The notes under the pieces: model-generated
The model's database searches: none
Seen by the model: the letters and a program-made list of their open reading frames with translations, nothing else
What the model was told of the DNA's origin: nothing
Source of the DNA: Mesorhizobium sp. B4-1-4
Lineage (GTDB): Bacteria; Pseudomonadota; Alphaproteobacteria; Rhizobiales; Rhizobiaceae
DNA length: 64,000 nucleotides
Direction of reading: 5' to 3'
Assembly (NCBI RefSeq): GCF_006439395.2
Contig: NZ_CP083950.1
Coordinates: forward strand, 5,321,001-5,385,000
Shown: in pieces, positions 51,338 to 60,391 of the stretch
Layout of the letters: the number at the start of each line of letters is the position of its first letter
How positions within the stretch are numbered: the first letter of the stretch is position 1
Translations under genes and position numbers: made by a program

Positions 51338-51628
51338 ATGAGCAAGAAGGGCTATTGGATGGCGATGATCGATGTTCGCGATCCCGAATTGTACAAACAG
51401 TACATCGAGGCCAATGCCGCGGCCTTTGCGAAATATGGCGCGAAATTCGCTGTGCGGGCCGGCCGCCATGAAAATCCGGAAGGGCCGACCGGCAACCGCC
51501 ATGTACTGGTCGAGTTCGATTCCTTCGACAAGGCGGTCGAATGCTATCATTCGCCCGAATATCAGCATGCTTCGAAGTTCCGGCTTACCGCCTCGACCGG
51601 TCCTTTCGTCATCGTTGAAGGCGCTTGA
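51338..51628 (+). CDS. DUF1330 family protein
   Basis: 96 residues of the dimeric alpha+beta barrel type: KKGYWMAMIDVRDPELYKQY at the start, GRHENPEGPTGNRHVLVEF in the middle. DUF1330 has no clear activity. Stop is 4 bases before hisA, start 3 bases after hisH. Confidence 0.88.
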   Translation: MSKKGYWMAMIDVRDPELYKQYIEANAAAFAKYGAKFAVRAGRHENPEGPTGNRHVLVEFDSFDKAVECYHSPEYQHASKFRLTASTGPFVIVEGA

Positions 51629-51632
51629 ACGG

Positions 51633-52382
51633 ATGATCCTGTTTCCAGCCATCGACCTCAAGGACGGCCAATGCGTGCGCCTCAAGCACGGCGACATGGC
51701 GACCGCGACCATCTACAACGATGATCCTGCCGCGCAGGCGAGAGCCTTCGAGGAACAGGGCTTCGAATGGCTGCACGTCGTCGACCTCAACGGCGCTTTC
51801 AAGGGCCAGAGCGTCAACAGCGCCGCTGTCGGCGCCATTCTCAAGGCGACGAAGAACCCGGTGCAGCTTGGCGGCGGCATCCGCACGCTGGACCAGATCG
51901 AGGACTGGCTCGATCGTGGCCTTGCCCGCGTCATCCTTGGCACGGTCGCCGTGCGCGATCCCGATCTGGTCAAGCAGGCCTGCAAAGCCTTTCCGGGCAA
52001 GATCGCCGTCGGCATCGACGCCAAGGGCGGCAAGGTTGCGGTCGAGGGCTGGGCGGAAGCCTCCAGCCTCGGCGTCATCGAACTTGCCAGGAAATTCGAG
52101 GGTGTGGGTGTGGCCGCCATCATCTACACCGATATCGACCGCGACGGCGTGCTCACCGGCATCAACTGGAACGCCACCATCGACCTCGCCGAAGCCGTGT
52201 CGATCCCGATCATCGCTTCGGGTGGCCTGGCCTCGATCGCCGACATCGTGCGCATGACCATGCCGGATGCGCAGAAGCTCGAGGGCGCCATTTCCGGGCG
52301 CGCGCTCTATGACGGCCGTATCGACCCGGCCGAGGCGCTGGCGATCCTGCAAGGCAAGGCGGCGGTGGAGACGCGGTTGTGA
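51633..52382 (+). CDS. hisA: ProFAR isomerase HisA
   Basis: 249 residues, TIM barrel. FPAIDLKDGQCVRL with catalytic Asp8, QLGGGIRTLD near 80, YTDIDRDGV with the second catalytic Asp near 130. Step four of histidine synthesis. ATG 51633. Confidence 0.96.
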   Translation: MILFPAIDLKDGQCVRLKHGDMATATIYNDDPAAQARAFEEQGFEWLHVVDLNGAFKGQSVNSAAVGAILKATKNPVQLGGGIRTLDQIEDWLDRGLARVILGTVAVRDPDLVKQACKAFPGKIAVGIDAKGGKVAVEGWAEASSLGVIELARKFEGVGVAAIIYTDIDRDGVLTGINWNATIDLAEAVSIPIIASGGLASIADIVRMTMPDAQKLEGAISGRALYDGRIDPAEALAILQGKAAVETRL

Positions 52383-53215
52383 AAATCTCCATCATTCTCG
52401 CCTCTTATGATAGCGGGCACTATCACGGCGGCATGGGCCAAGGGCCGGATGCGCTGATATCGGGCGGGTTGGTCGACGCGCTGACCATGGCCGGCCACGA
52501 CGTCGTCGTCGAGGATATCGGCAAGGTCGGCGATGACCAGGAACGCGAGATCGCCACCGGCTTTGCCGTCTGCAACGCCGTCTCCGGCGAGGTCCGCATT
52601 GCCATCGACAGGGGACGGTTTCCCATCGTGCTCGCCGGAAACTGCCTGACATCAGCCGGTGCCGTAGCCGGCGAAGGCGCCGATGCGATCATCTGGGCCG
52701 ACCAGCATGGCGACCTCAACACGCCCGAAACCTCCATGTACGGCTTTCTCGACGGCATGGCGCTGGCGACCGTGCTTGGCCTGTGCTGGCGCCCGATGGC
52801 GGGGTCCATCCCAGGCTTCAAGCCGATCGATCCCCAGCGTTGCGTGCTCGTCAACGCGCGCGATCTCGATCCGGCGGAGAAAAAACTTCTCGAGACTTTG
52901 CCCGTCATCCAGACGGAATGTCCTGGCTGGGCGCACGCGACGGAAAAGCTGAAGGCCGCTGGCGCCGAAAGGGTGCACATGCATATCGATCTCGACGTGC
53001 ATGACCCGAAGGATCTGCAGGTAAACCGCTACGTCACCCCCGGCGGTCCGAACCCGGAACAGTTGCGCGACGCGACCTGTGCCATGGCGCTTTCGGTGCC
53101 GGTCGTTGGCATCACCGTTTCCGCTTACGATCCGGCCTTCGATGCCCAGGGCGATGTGCCGCCGATGGTCGGCCAGTTGCTCAACGATCTCATCGCCACG
53201 ATAGAGGGCCGCTGA
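52379..53215 (+). CDS. Arginase/ureohydrolase-family protein inside the his operon
   Basis: 278 residues. Metal motifs ADQHGDLN near 113 and HIDLDVHDPKD near 200 match the DAHxD and SxDxDxxDP motifs of arginase, agmatinase and formimidoylglutamase. The third motif, normally GGDHS, is AGNCLTS, so the His ligand is a Cys. The start is GTG overlapping the hisA stop. It touches hisF by one base. Substrate unknown; a formimidoyl-, guanidino- or histidine-related compound is suggested by position only. Confidence 0.85.
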   Translation: MKISIILASYDSGHYHGGMGQGPDALISGGLVDALTMAGHDVVVEDIGKVGDDQEREIATGFAVCNAVSGEVRIAIDRGRFPIVLAGNCLTSAGAVAGEGADAIIWADQHGDLNTPETSMYGFLDGMALATVLGLCWRPMAGSIPGFKPIDPQRCVLVNARDLDPAEKKLLETLPVIQTECPGWAHATEKLKAAGAERVHMHIDLDVHDPKDLQVNRYVTPGGPNPEQLRDATCAMALSVPVVGITVSAYDPAFDAQGDVPPMVGQLLNDLIATIEGR

Positions 53216-54006
53216 TGCTGAAAGCCCGCGTCATCCCTTGCCTCGACGTCAAGGACGGCCGTGTCGTCAAGGGCGTCAACTTCGTCGATCTCGTCGACGC
53301 CGGCGATCCGGTCGAGGCGGCCAAGGCCTATGACGCCGCCGGCGCCGACGAGCTGTGCTTTCTCGACATCACGGCGTCGTCGGACAATCGCGAGACCATC
53401 TTCGATGTCGTTGCCCGCACCGCCGAGCAATGCTTCATGCCGCTGACCGTCGGCGGGGGCGTGCGCCAGGTCGCCGATATCAGGAAACTGCTTCTGGCCG
53501 GCGCCGACAAGGTGTCGATCAACACGGCCGCAGTGAAAAATCCGGATTTCGTCGCCGAGGCCGCCGACAAGTTCGGCAACCAGTGCATCGTCGTCGCCAT
53601 CGACGCCAAGAAAGTGTCCGGCCCCGGCGAGATCGACCGCTGGGAGATATTCACCCATGGCGGGCGTGAGAAGACCGGCATCGATGCGGTGGAATTCGCC
53701 CGGCAAATGGTCGATCGCGGCGCCGGCGAGATCCTGCTGACCTCCATGGACCGCGACGGCACCAAGGCCGGCTATGATATTGCGCTCACCCGCGCGATTG
53801 CGGACGCGGTGCGCGCGCCGGTCATCGCGTCCGGCGGTGTCGGCACGCTCGATCACATGGTCGAAGGCATTCGCGATGGTCATGCCGGTGCCGTGCTCGC
53901 CGCATCCATCTTCCATTTCGGCACCTATACGATCGCCGAAGCCAAGGCGCATATGGCTGAGGCCGGCCTGCCGATGCGGCTGGACTCCCTCGGCAACAGG
54001 TCCTAG
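53215..54006 (+). CDS. hisF: Imidazole glycerol phosphate synthase cyclase subunit HisF
   Basis: 263 residues, TIM barrel. RVIPCLDVKDGRVVKG with catalytic Asp11 and LTSMDRDGTKAGYD with the second Asp near 182 (Asp130 of HisF region replaced by the same position), TVGGGVRQV near 80. It uses ammonia from HisH to make IGP and AICAR. Overlaps the arginase-family stop by one base (TGATG). Confidence 0.96.
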   Translation: MLKARVIPCLDVKDGRVVKGVNFVDLVDAGDPVEAAKAYDAAGADELCFLDITASSDNRETIFDVVARTAEQCFMPLTVGGGVRQVADIRKLLLAGADKVSINTAAVKNPDFVAEAADKFGNQCIVVAIDAKKVSGPGEIDRWEIFTHGGREKTGIDAVEFARQMVDRGAGEILLTSMDRDGTKAGYDIALTRAIADAVRAPVIASGGVGTLDHMVEGIRDGHAGAVLAASIFHFGTYTIAEAKAHMAEAGLPMRLDSLGNRS

Positions 54007-54044
54007 AGCATGATCCCGAAGCCGGCTTTCGGGAAAGATCAGGC
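54006..54044. repeat. Short palindromic repeat, hisF-hisE
   Basis: GAGCATGATCCCGAA...TTCGGG with AAGATCAGGC forms an imperfect hairpin just after hisF; it is the same element type as at 59126 and 59299. Confidence 0.65.
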
Positions 54045-54066
54045 CTAAACAAGAAGATAGGCAGCC

Positions 54067-54390
54067 ATGGCCGAGTTTTCTCTGTCCGATCTGGAAAAAA
54101 TCGTCCGGGAGCGCGCCGAATCCGGCGATCCCGACTCGTGGACGGCAAAACTGTTCGCGCGCGGCATCGACAAGGCGGCACAGAAGCTCGGCGAGGAGGC
54201 GGTCGAGACGGTGATCGCCGCTGTTCACGGCGACAAGCCGGCTCTCGTTTCGGAAAGTGCCGATCTCATATATCATTGGCTTGTCGTTCTCGGCATTTCG
54301 GGTGTGCCATTGGGCGACGTGCTCAAGGAGCTTGAGAGCCGCACCGGGCGCTCGGGCATCGCCGAGAAGGCGTCGCGGCCCAAGGGCTGA
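54067..54390 (+). CDS. hisE: Phosphoribosyl-ATP diphosphatase HisE
   Basis: 107 residues. The motif KLGEEAVETVIAA near 39 with SADLIYHWLVVL gives the Mg-binding helices of the MazG-like fold. Second step of histidine synthesis. Monofunctional (HisI is elsewhere). Confidence 0.95.
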   Translation: MAEFSLSDLEKIVRERAESGDPDSWTAKLFARGIDKAAQKLGEEAVETVIAAVHGDKPALVSESADLIYHWLVVLGISGVPLGDVLKELESRTGRSGIAEKASRPKG

Positions 54391-54415
54391 TCGCGAGGAA
54401 GGGACAGGAAACTCG

Positions 54416-55375
54416 ATGGATCAGCTCGCGCAAACCGAGAAATATTCCCCCTTTCGTTTCTTCTCGGCCGAGCAATGGTCGCAATTCCGCGCCGACACGC
54501 CGCTGACGCTGAGCGAGGACGAGTTCCGCCGCCTGCGTTCGCTCAACGATCCGGTTGACCTCGAAGAGGTCAAGCGCATCTATCTGTCGCTGTCGCGGCT
54601 CCTGTCCGCCCATGTCGAGGCGAGTCAGCTTCTGTTCCGGCAGCGCCAGGCCTTCTTCAACGCCGTCGACGTGGTCAAGACGCCGTTCATCATTGGCGTC
54701 GCCGGTTCCGTTGCGGTCGGCAAATCGACCACGGCGCGCGTGCTGAAGGAACTCCTGGCACGCTGGCCGTCGAGTCCCAAGGTCGATCTCATCACCACCG
54801 ACGGCTTCCTGCTGCCCAATGAGGTGCTGCGCCGCGAAAACCTGATGGAACGCAAGGGTTTTCCCGACAGCTACGATGTCGGCGCGCTGCTGCGCTTCCT
54901 CTCGGGCATCAAATCGGCGCAGAGCAGCGTCCAGGCGCCGGTTTATTCGCATCTCACCTATGACGTCATTCCCGGCGAGTTCGTCACCATCGACCGCCCG
55001 GATATCCTGATCTTCGAGGGTATCAATGTCCTGCAACCGGGCAAGCTGCCGCAGGACGGCAAGATCGTGCCTTTTCTGTCGGACTTCTTCGATTTCGCCA
55101 TCTACATCGATGCCGACGAGAAGCTGATCCATCAGTGGTACATCTCGCGCTTCATGCGGCTGCGCGAGACCGCTTTCCGCAATCCGGACTCCTTCTTCCA
55201 TCGCTATTCGCAGCTGTCGGAGGATTCGGCCCGCGCGATCGCGGAGGGCCTGTGGACCAACATCAATCTGAAGAACCTGCGCGAAAACATCCTGCCGACG
55301 CGCGCCCGCGCCGACCTGATCCTGCGCAAGGGCGCCGACCATCTGGTCGAGGAAGTGGCGCTGCGCAAACTGTAA
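54416..55375 (+). CDS. coaA: Pantothenate kinase CoaA (type I)
   Basis: 319 residues. Commits pantothenate to coenzyme A. Walker A GVAGSVAVGKSTT at about 100-112, SPKVDLITTDGFLLPN near 120, VYSHLTYD and DILIFEGINVLQ near 195-205, YIDADEKLIHQWYISRFM late. ATG 54416 follows AGGA. Confidence 0.95.
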   Translation: MDQLAQTEKYSPFRFFSAEQWSQFRADTPLTLSEDEFRRLRSLNDPVDLEEVKRIYLSLSRLLSAHVEASQLLFRQRQAFFNAVDVVKTPFIIGVAGSVAVGKSTTARVLKELLARWPSSPKVDLITTDGFLLPNEVLRRENLMERKGFPDSYDVGALLRFLSGIKSAQSSVQAPVYSHLTYDVIPGEFVTIDRPDILIFEGINVLQPGKLPQDGKIVPFLSDFFDFAIYIDADEKLIHQWYISRFMRLRETAFRNPDSFFHRYSQLSEDSARAIAEGLWTNINLKNLRENILPTRARADLILRKGADHLVEEVALRKL

Positions 55376-55376
55376 C

Positions 55377-55403
55377 GGCGGGCTCGTCGCCGACGAGCCC
55401 GCC
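55377..55403. terminator. Bidirectional terminator-like hairpin
   Basis: GGCGGGCTCGT and ACGAGCCCGCC form an 11-base perfect stem with loop CGCCG between the convergent coaA and Do-protease genes. There is no clear U run on either side. Confidence 0.65.
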
Positions 55404-55431
55404 ACGCCGCTGTTCAAATCAGCGCCACGGC

Positions 55432-56976
55432 TCAGCCATTGGCGAATGGCACGGCGACGTAGATCTGGCCACCGTCGCGTTCCACCAGCAGCAACACCGA
55501 TTTGCGGCCTGATTTGCTGGCCTGGGCGATCGCCTGTGTCACTTGTCTGACGCTCTTCACCGGCGCCTGATTGACGGCGACGATGATATCGCCAGGCTGG
55601 ATGCCGGCGGCGGCCGCCGGCTTGTCAGGATTGACGCTCGCAACCACCGCCCCATGCTCATTCTCGGCGAGGTTCATCTGCTGGCGGATATCGGGTGTGA
55701 TGTCCATCAGGCCGAGGCCGATCGCCGGCGCGCGCGTGCCCTGCTCGGCGCTCGGCGCGCCGGAATTGCCAGTCGATGCCGTCTTCACCTCGTCCTGGTT
55801 GCGCCCGACATCGACGGAAATCTGCATGGCCTTGCCCTTGCGCCAGACCTGAAGCGTTTCCTTGACGCCCGGCGCGACGTCGGCGACGGCCCGCGACAGG
55901 TCCTTGGGGTCTTTCACGTCCTGTCCGGCGAAGCCGGTGATGACATCGCCACTCTCGACGCCTGCCTTGGCCGCGGGCGAGCCATCATTGACCTGAGAGA
56001 CCAGAGCGCCGCCGGGATGATCGAGCCCGATGGCGCTGGCTACATCCGGGGTCACAGGCTGGATCTCGACGCCAAGATAGCCGTATTCGATGTTGCCGCC
56101 CTTCATCAGCTTGGCGACCACCTTCTGGGCCTGGTCGGACGGAATGGCGAAACCGACGCCGACGCTGCCGCCGTTGGGTGAGTAGATCGCCGTGTTGATG
56201 CCGACGACATTGCCGTTCACGTCGACCAGTGGACCACCGGAATTGCCGTGGTTGATCGGAGCATCGATCTGGATGAAATCGTCGAACGGTCCGCTGTGCA
56301 GGTCGCGGCCTCGCGCCGAGACGATGCCGGAGGTGACGGTGGTGCCGATGCCGAACGGATTGCCGATCGCCAGCACCTGGTCGCCGGTCATCAGCTTGTC
56401 GGAATCGCCCCATTTTATGGTGGGCAGCGGCTTGTCGGTCTTAATCTTGAGCACCGCCAGATCGTTCTTGGCATCGTGCCCGACCAGCGTGGCGGGAAGC
56501 TCGGTGCCGTCGTCGAGCGTGACCTTGATCGAAGTGGCGCCGTCGACGACGTGGTTGTTGGTCACGATGGTGCCATCCGCGCCCACGATGAAGCCGGATC
56601 CGAGGGCTTCCTGGCGCGGTACCTGCTGGGGCGGCGTTCTGGGCATCGGAGCGCCCTGATCACCGAAGAACTGGCGGAAATAGTCATCGAAAGGCGAATT
56701 GCCGCCGAAGGGCGAGGGTTCGCCCATGGTTTGTGCCTGTGCCTTCATGACCGTTGTGACCGTCACGACGGCCGGCTTGGTGGTGGCCACGACCGGCGCC
56801 AGCGAACCATTAGGGGCCTTGGTCCCCACGACGGGAGTCTGGGTCGTCGCAGCGACGGTGCTCAAGCCGGTGTTGCCGGTGTTCTGGGCGAATGAGACGA
56901 CGACGGGGGAGATGATCAGCGCAGCGCCCAGCAGGGCCGCGACGCGATGTCTGCGAAGAATGCTCATGGGTGACAT
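55432..56976 (-). CDS. Do-family periplasmic serine endoprotease (DegP/MucD-like)
   Basis: 514 residues. Signal peptide of about 30 residues, protease domain with catalytic His142 (TNNHVV), Asp172 (NDLAVLK) and Ser246 (GNSGGP), then two PDZ domains near 310-405 and 425-510 (EYGYLGVEIQPV and GLGLMDITP at their starts). Degrades or refolds misfolded periplasmic proteins. The segment between residues 60 and 120 is rich in Pro/Gln/Gly. Start ATG 56976 or three codons later. Confidence 0.94.
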   Translation of the reverse strand: MSPMSILRRHRVAALLGAALIISPVVVSFAQNTGNTGLSTVAATTQTPVVGTKAPNGSLAPVVATTKPAVVTVTTVMKAQAQTMGEPSPFGGNSPFDDYFRQFFGDQGAPMPRTPPQQVPRQEALGSGFIVGADGTIVTNNHVVDGATSIKVTLDDGTELPATLVGHDAKNDLAVLKIKTDKPLPTIKWGDSDKLMTGDQVLAIGNPFGIGTTVTSGIVSARGRDLHSGPFDDFIQIDAPINHGNSGGPLVDVNGNVVGINTAIYSPNGGSVGVGFAIPSDQAQKVVAKLMKGGNIEYGYLGVEIQPVTPDVASAIGLDHPGGALVSQVNDGSPAAKAGVESGDVITGFAGQDVKDPKDLSRAVADVAPGVKETLQVWRKGKAMQISVDVGRNQDEVKTASTGNSGAPSAEQGTRAPAIGLGLMDITPDIRQQMNLAENEHGAVVASVNPDKPAAAAGIQPGDIIVAVNQAPVKSVRQVTQAIAQASKSGRKSVLLLVERDGGQIYVAVPFANG

Positions 56977-57163
56977 GGTCGTTCTGTCCGGGCGAGCGTT
57001 GAACCGGCGCCGCAGGCGCACTTGGGAGCCGCGCCTGTCGGCGTGTCGACCACCGGGATCGCCTGCCTCGCCGTACATGGCGGCCGGCCGGATCGACAAC
57101 CAGTTATCTAGGGCGTGGATCGGCCTGATTTAGGGTTTTGGGCCGACCTTACGAAGATTTAAT

Positions 57164-57943
57164 TCAGCACGGGCTCACGGACCCGTCATGGCGATTAAGA
57201 TAGGCCGACGCGATCTCGCGCATGCGTTTGCCGTCGAAGCTCGGGCCATGGCCGCCATGGCCGATACGGATCGGCAGGTCGAGCAGGCGCCGCATGGTGC
57301 TGATATAGGCGGCGCGGTCGGAATCCGGCAGATCGTCGATCAGCGTGTCGTCGTAGATGGCATCGCCACTGAAGAACAGGCCGTCGGCCTCGTCGAACAG
57401 CGCGATCGAATCCGGCGAATGTCCAGGCAGATGTAGGACGCGGAAGTGCCGGTCGCCGAGATCGACGACGTCGCCTTCGCCAAGCGTCCGCGTCAATGGC
57501 GCCGGTGGTATCTTGTAATCAGCCGACCTCCAGCCTGGCGCCGGCAGTTTCGAGACGGCGCCTTCGAGGTTGTGGAACATGTAGGCGTAGGTCGCCGCCT
57601 CATCCATGGTTTCGAACTGCGCCGCACTCATGCTTGGCCCGGCCCGCAGCGGAAATTCGTGCAGCGAGCCGACATGGTCGAGATGGATGTGCGTCGCGAC
57701 CACCAGAAGCGGCTTGCCATTTGGCGTCTCGATCTCCGGCGCCAGCGGACAGATGCCCATGCCGGTGTCGACCAGAAGGTCGGCGTCGCGGCCGTGCAGA
57801 TGCCAGATATTGGCGCGCACATAGCCATGCACGAACGGTTCGGTCAGCATCGTCGTCTTGTCGTCGACGATACTCTTGCTGAACCAGTCCGGCATTGCCG
57901 GCATCATGATGTGTGAGCCGGACATCAAGTGTGAGCCGGGCAT
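57164..57943 (-). CDS. Metallo-beta-lactamase-fold hydrolase
   Basis: 259 residues. HxHxDH motif THIHLDHVG near 84-92, LPGHSPDS near 172 and SGDAIYDD near 190 define the dinuclear metal site. Many family members hydrolyse thioesters or phosphodiesters; substrate unknown. The start ATG overlaps the pfp stop by one base (TAATG). The first 12 codons are a tandem duplication of six codons (MPGSHL, MSGSHI), so the true start may be at 57925 or later. Confidence 0.85.
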   Translation of the reverse strand: MPGSHLMSGSHIMMPAMPDWFSKSIVDDKTTMLTEPFVHGYVRANIWHLHGRDADLLVDTGMGICPLAPEIETPNGKPLLVVATHIHLDHVGSLHEFPLRAGPSMSAAQFETMDEAATYAYMFHNLEGAVSKLPAPGWRSADYKIPPAPLTRTLGEGDVVDLGDRHFRVLHLPGHSPDSIALFDEADGLFFSGDAIYDDTLIDDLPDSDRAAYISTMRRLLDLPIRIGHGGHGPSFDGKRMREIASAYLNRHDGSVSPC

Positions 57944-59109
57944 TAGACGAACGGTTTCCCGACCTTGTATTTTTCCGGCACCAGCCGCTTGAGGTAGGCC
58001 ATGCCGGCATCGGACAGCTGGTTGACGTCGGCCTTCATGAAATTATCCGGCATGTGGCGGGTCTTGCCGGCGACATTCTTCAGCGGCACCTTCTTCAACA
58101 CCGTTTTGGTGCCGTCATATTGCAGCGCCACGGAGCCGCCGCCCTGTTCGGCGACAGAGACGGCGAAGGCTCCGGCATCGAAAGCCTCCTGCGCATCGAC
58201 CGCGCTGATAGCGCCGACATAGCCGCGCGGCATGTAGCCAAGGGCATCGACGCGGGCACGCTTGCCTGGCAGTCCGTCGGCCAGGGCCCTTTCAAGCGCC
58301 GCCGGCAGGTCGCTGCCCGACAGCTTGACGTTGCCATGCTGGTCGCGTTCCAGTTTCTCCGGGGGCACCAGGCTTTCGACCAATGCCTTGCCGTCGGCTG
58401 TGCTGACGCCTTCCGACACGGCGACGATACAGCGCTTGTAGCGGTCGAGCGTGGCCCGCACGTCTTCGATGAAGCCGGCCGCCGAGAACGCCCGCTCCGG
58501 CACGTAGACAAGGTGCGGGCCGCTGTCGGGATCAAGCTGCCAGGCGGCGGCCGCCGCGGTCAGGAAGCCGGCATGCCGGCCCATGACGATGCCGACATAG
58601 ATGCCGGGCAGGGCGCGAAAATCGAGGTCCACGGACAGGAAGGCGCCGGCAACGAATTCGGCCGCCGAGATGAAGCCCGGCGTATGGTCGTTCTCCTCGA
58701 GATCATTGTCGATGGTCTTGGGCGCATGGACAAAGGCGATCTTGCCGCCGGCGGCGTCGGTCAGGATCTGTTGCGTGCCCGACGTGTCGTTGCCGCCGAT
58801 ATAGATGAAGGCGTCGGCGCCGGCCTTCTGCAGGCCCTCGAGGATGACCTCGCAGTAGGCGGCATCCGGCTTGTCGCGCGTCGAGCCCAGCGCCGCGCTT
58901 GGCGTTCCGGCAATCAGCCGCAGCCGGTCCTCCGGGATGGCGGAGAGGTCCACATAATTGCCGTCTCGGATGCCGCGCACGCCGTGGATGGAGCCCAGCA
59001 CCTTGGCGCCGGGGTGCTTTTTGCGGATCTCCAGCGTGGCGCCCACAACCGTCTGGTTGATGACGGCGGTCGGGCCGCCGCCCTGCGCGATGACGAAGGT
59101 TCCGGCCAT
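57943..59109 (-). CDS. pfp: Pyrophosphate-dependent 6-phosphofructokinase
   Basis: 388 residues. Motifs PKTIDNDL at 130-137 with catalytic Asp and the substrate loop VGIVMGRHAGF near 173. The phosphoryl-donor loop reads IGGNDTSG (105-111) where ATP enzymes have GGDGS and PPi enzymes GGDDS, so donor use cannot be called from that motif. Rhizobia usually lack ATP-Pfk and this PPi type is the common alternative. Confidence 0.88.
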   Translation of the reverse strand: MAGTFVIAQGGGPTAVINQTVVGATLEIRKKHPGAKVLGSIHGVRGIRDGNYVDLSAIPEDRLRLIAGTPSAALGSTRDKPDAAYCEVILEGLQKAGADAFIYIGGNDTSGTQQILTDAAGGKIAFVHAPKTIDNDLEENDHTPGFISAAEFVAGAFLSVDLDFRALPGIYVGIVMGRHAGFLTAAAAAWQLDPDSGPHLVYVPERAFSAAGFIEDVRATLDRYKRCIVAVSEGVSTADGKALVESLVPPEKLERDQHGNVKLSGSDLPAALERALADGLPGKRARVDALGYMPRGYVGAISAVDAQEAFDAGAFAVSVAEQGGGSVALQYDGTKTVLKKVPLKNVAGKTRHMPDNFMKADVNQLSDAGMAYLKRLVPEKYKVGKPFV

Positions 59110-59125
59110 GCTTGATCTCTCCCTA

Positions 59126-59173
59126 GAGCATGATGCCGAAAAGTGTGAAGCGGATTTCGGACGACATCATGTT
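59126..59173. repeat. Short palindromic repeat
   Basis: GAGCATGATGCCGAAAAGTG...TTTCGG...CATCATGTTC, an imperfect hairpin of the same class as at 54006 and 59299. It lies in the 277-base gap before the transpeptidase gene. Confidence 0.6.
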
Positions 59174-59298
59174 CTATTTCCTGGATTTGAAGACGGATTC
59201 AGATTCCAGGTCGAATGGACCTGAAATCATCCGGCTCCAGGCGATGATTTTCAGCCCACCTTCGCCTGTCTTGCGGCGTCGCGCAACGGCAGAATCCG

Positions 59299-59347
59299 GA
59301 GCATGATCCCGAAAAGCGGGGATCGGTTTTCGGAAAAGATCATGCTC
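59299..59347. repeat. Short palindromic repeat
   Basis: GAGCATGATCCCGAAAAGC and GGTTTTCGGAAAAGATCATGCTC pair over most of their length. Typical short rhizobial palindrome. With the copy at 59126 it frames the gap between the pfp and transpeptidase genes. Confidence 0.7.
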
Positions 59348-59386
59348 AAACCAGAACAGAAGGCGGCCGCCGGCGGCCTGAAACGA

Positions 59387-60154
59387 TCAGACGACGACGA
59401 CCGGGTTTTTCTTCGAAACGCGGCTGTAGAGGTCGATGATGTCCTGGTTGATCAGGCGCACGCAGCCCGACGACATCGCTTGGCCGATGCTCCACCACTC
59501 GGGCGAGCCGTAGATGCGGTAGCCCGTATCCTTGCCGTTCTGGTAGATGTAGAGCGCGCGGGCGCCGAGCGGATTGGTGAGGCCGCCGGGCTGGCCGCCC
59601 TGCCATTTCACCAGTTCAGGCTTGCGGGCGATCATTTCGGGCGGCGGCGTCCAGGTCGGCCATTCCCGGCCGTACTGGATGTTGGCGCGGCCCGACCAGG
59701 GAAAACCGTCCTTGCCGATGCCGACGCCGTAGCGGATGGCGTCGCCGCCAGTCTGGACGAGATAGAGCTTGCGCTCCTGCAGGCGCACGACGATGGTGCC
59801 GGGTGCCTCGCCGGTAGGATCGACGACGATCTGGCGGTGGAATTCCGGCTTGACCTTCAGGTAAGGCACCTCAGGCACGTTGAAGCCGCCATCGGTCAAA
59901 CCGGCATACATGACGTCGGGGCTGGTGATGTTCTTGTCGACGCTGATCGCGGGGCGGATCGGCCGCACCGAGCCGGTGACCGTGTCGTCGAGCTGAAGTG
60001 CCGGCAGGTCGCCGCCCGACGTCGAGCATCCGGCGACGCCGAGCAAAGCCAATGCGCCTGCGCCAGACAAAATGGCGCGGCGGGAGAGAAGAATATCGGT
60101 TTCGATCGCGTCGCCGTTTCGTGATGGCGTCGGACCTTGCGGCAACTCACGCAT
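59387..60154 (-). CDS. L,D-transpeptidase (YkuD domain), Tat/lipoprotein-like signal
   Basis: 255 residues. SRRAILSGAG...LLGVAGC: a twin-arginine start with a lipobox-like Cys43. The YkuD domain runs from about 115 to 255: GVGIGKDGFPWSG, then catalytic Cys231 in SSGCVRL. The usual HGT stretch before it is YGSPEWWSIG. It would cross-link peptidoglycan or attach proteins to it. ATG 60154. Confidence 0.9.
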   Translation of the reverse strand: MRELPQGPTPSRNGDAIETDILLSRRAILSGAGALALLGVAGCSTSGGDLPALQLDDTVTGSVRPIRPAISVDKNITSPDVMYAGLTDGGFNVPEVPYLKVKPEFHRQIVVDPTGEAPGTIVVRLQERKLYLVQTGGDAIRYGVGIGKDGFPWSGRANIQYGREWPTWTPPPEMIARKPELVKWQGGQPGGLTNPLGARALYIYQNGKDTGYRIYGSPEWWSIGQAMSSGCVRLINQDIIDLYSRVSKKNPVVVV

Positions 60155-60391
60155 ATACCCAACCCTACGCTGTCGGCGGGAAGCACGGTCCGGCCAATGT
60201 CAGGCATTTTCGTCATTCATGGTTGATAAAGCGTGAATGCCTTGCACCGCCTGCATTTGCGCGCTGCCCAGCGGCGTATGGCTAGCCCCGGCGGGCCACC
60301 AACCGAGAGGTCCTGCACGAAAAGACCTGGGTGGGTCATAATCAAGACGCCGGCCGTTCCTAGGTATCCAGGCGATTAGTGAGGGACCTCC
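60155..60391. other. Intergenic region
   Basis: About 240 bases between the transpeptidase gene and the small ORF. No gene-like frame or strong repeat. It must hold the promoters of both. Confidence 0.35.
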
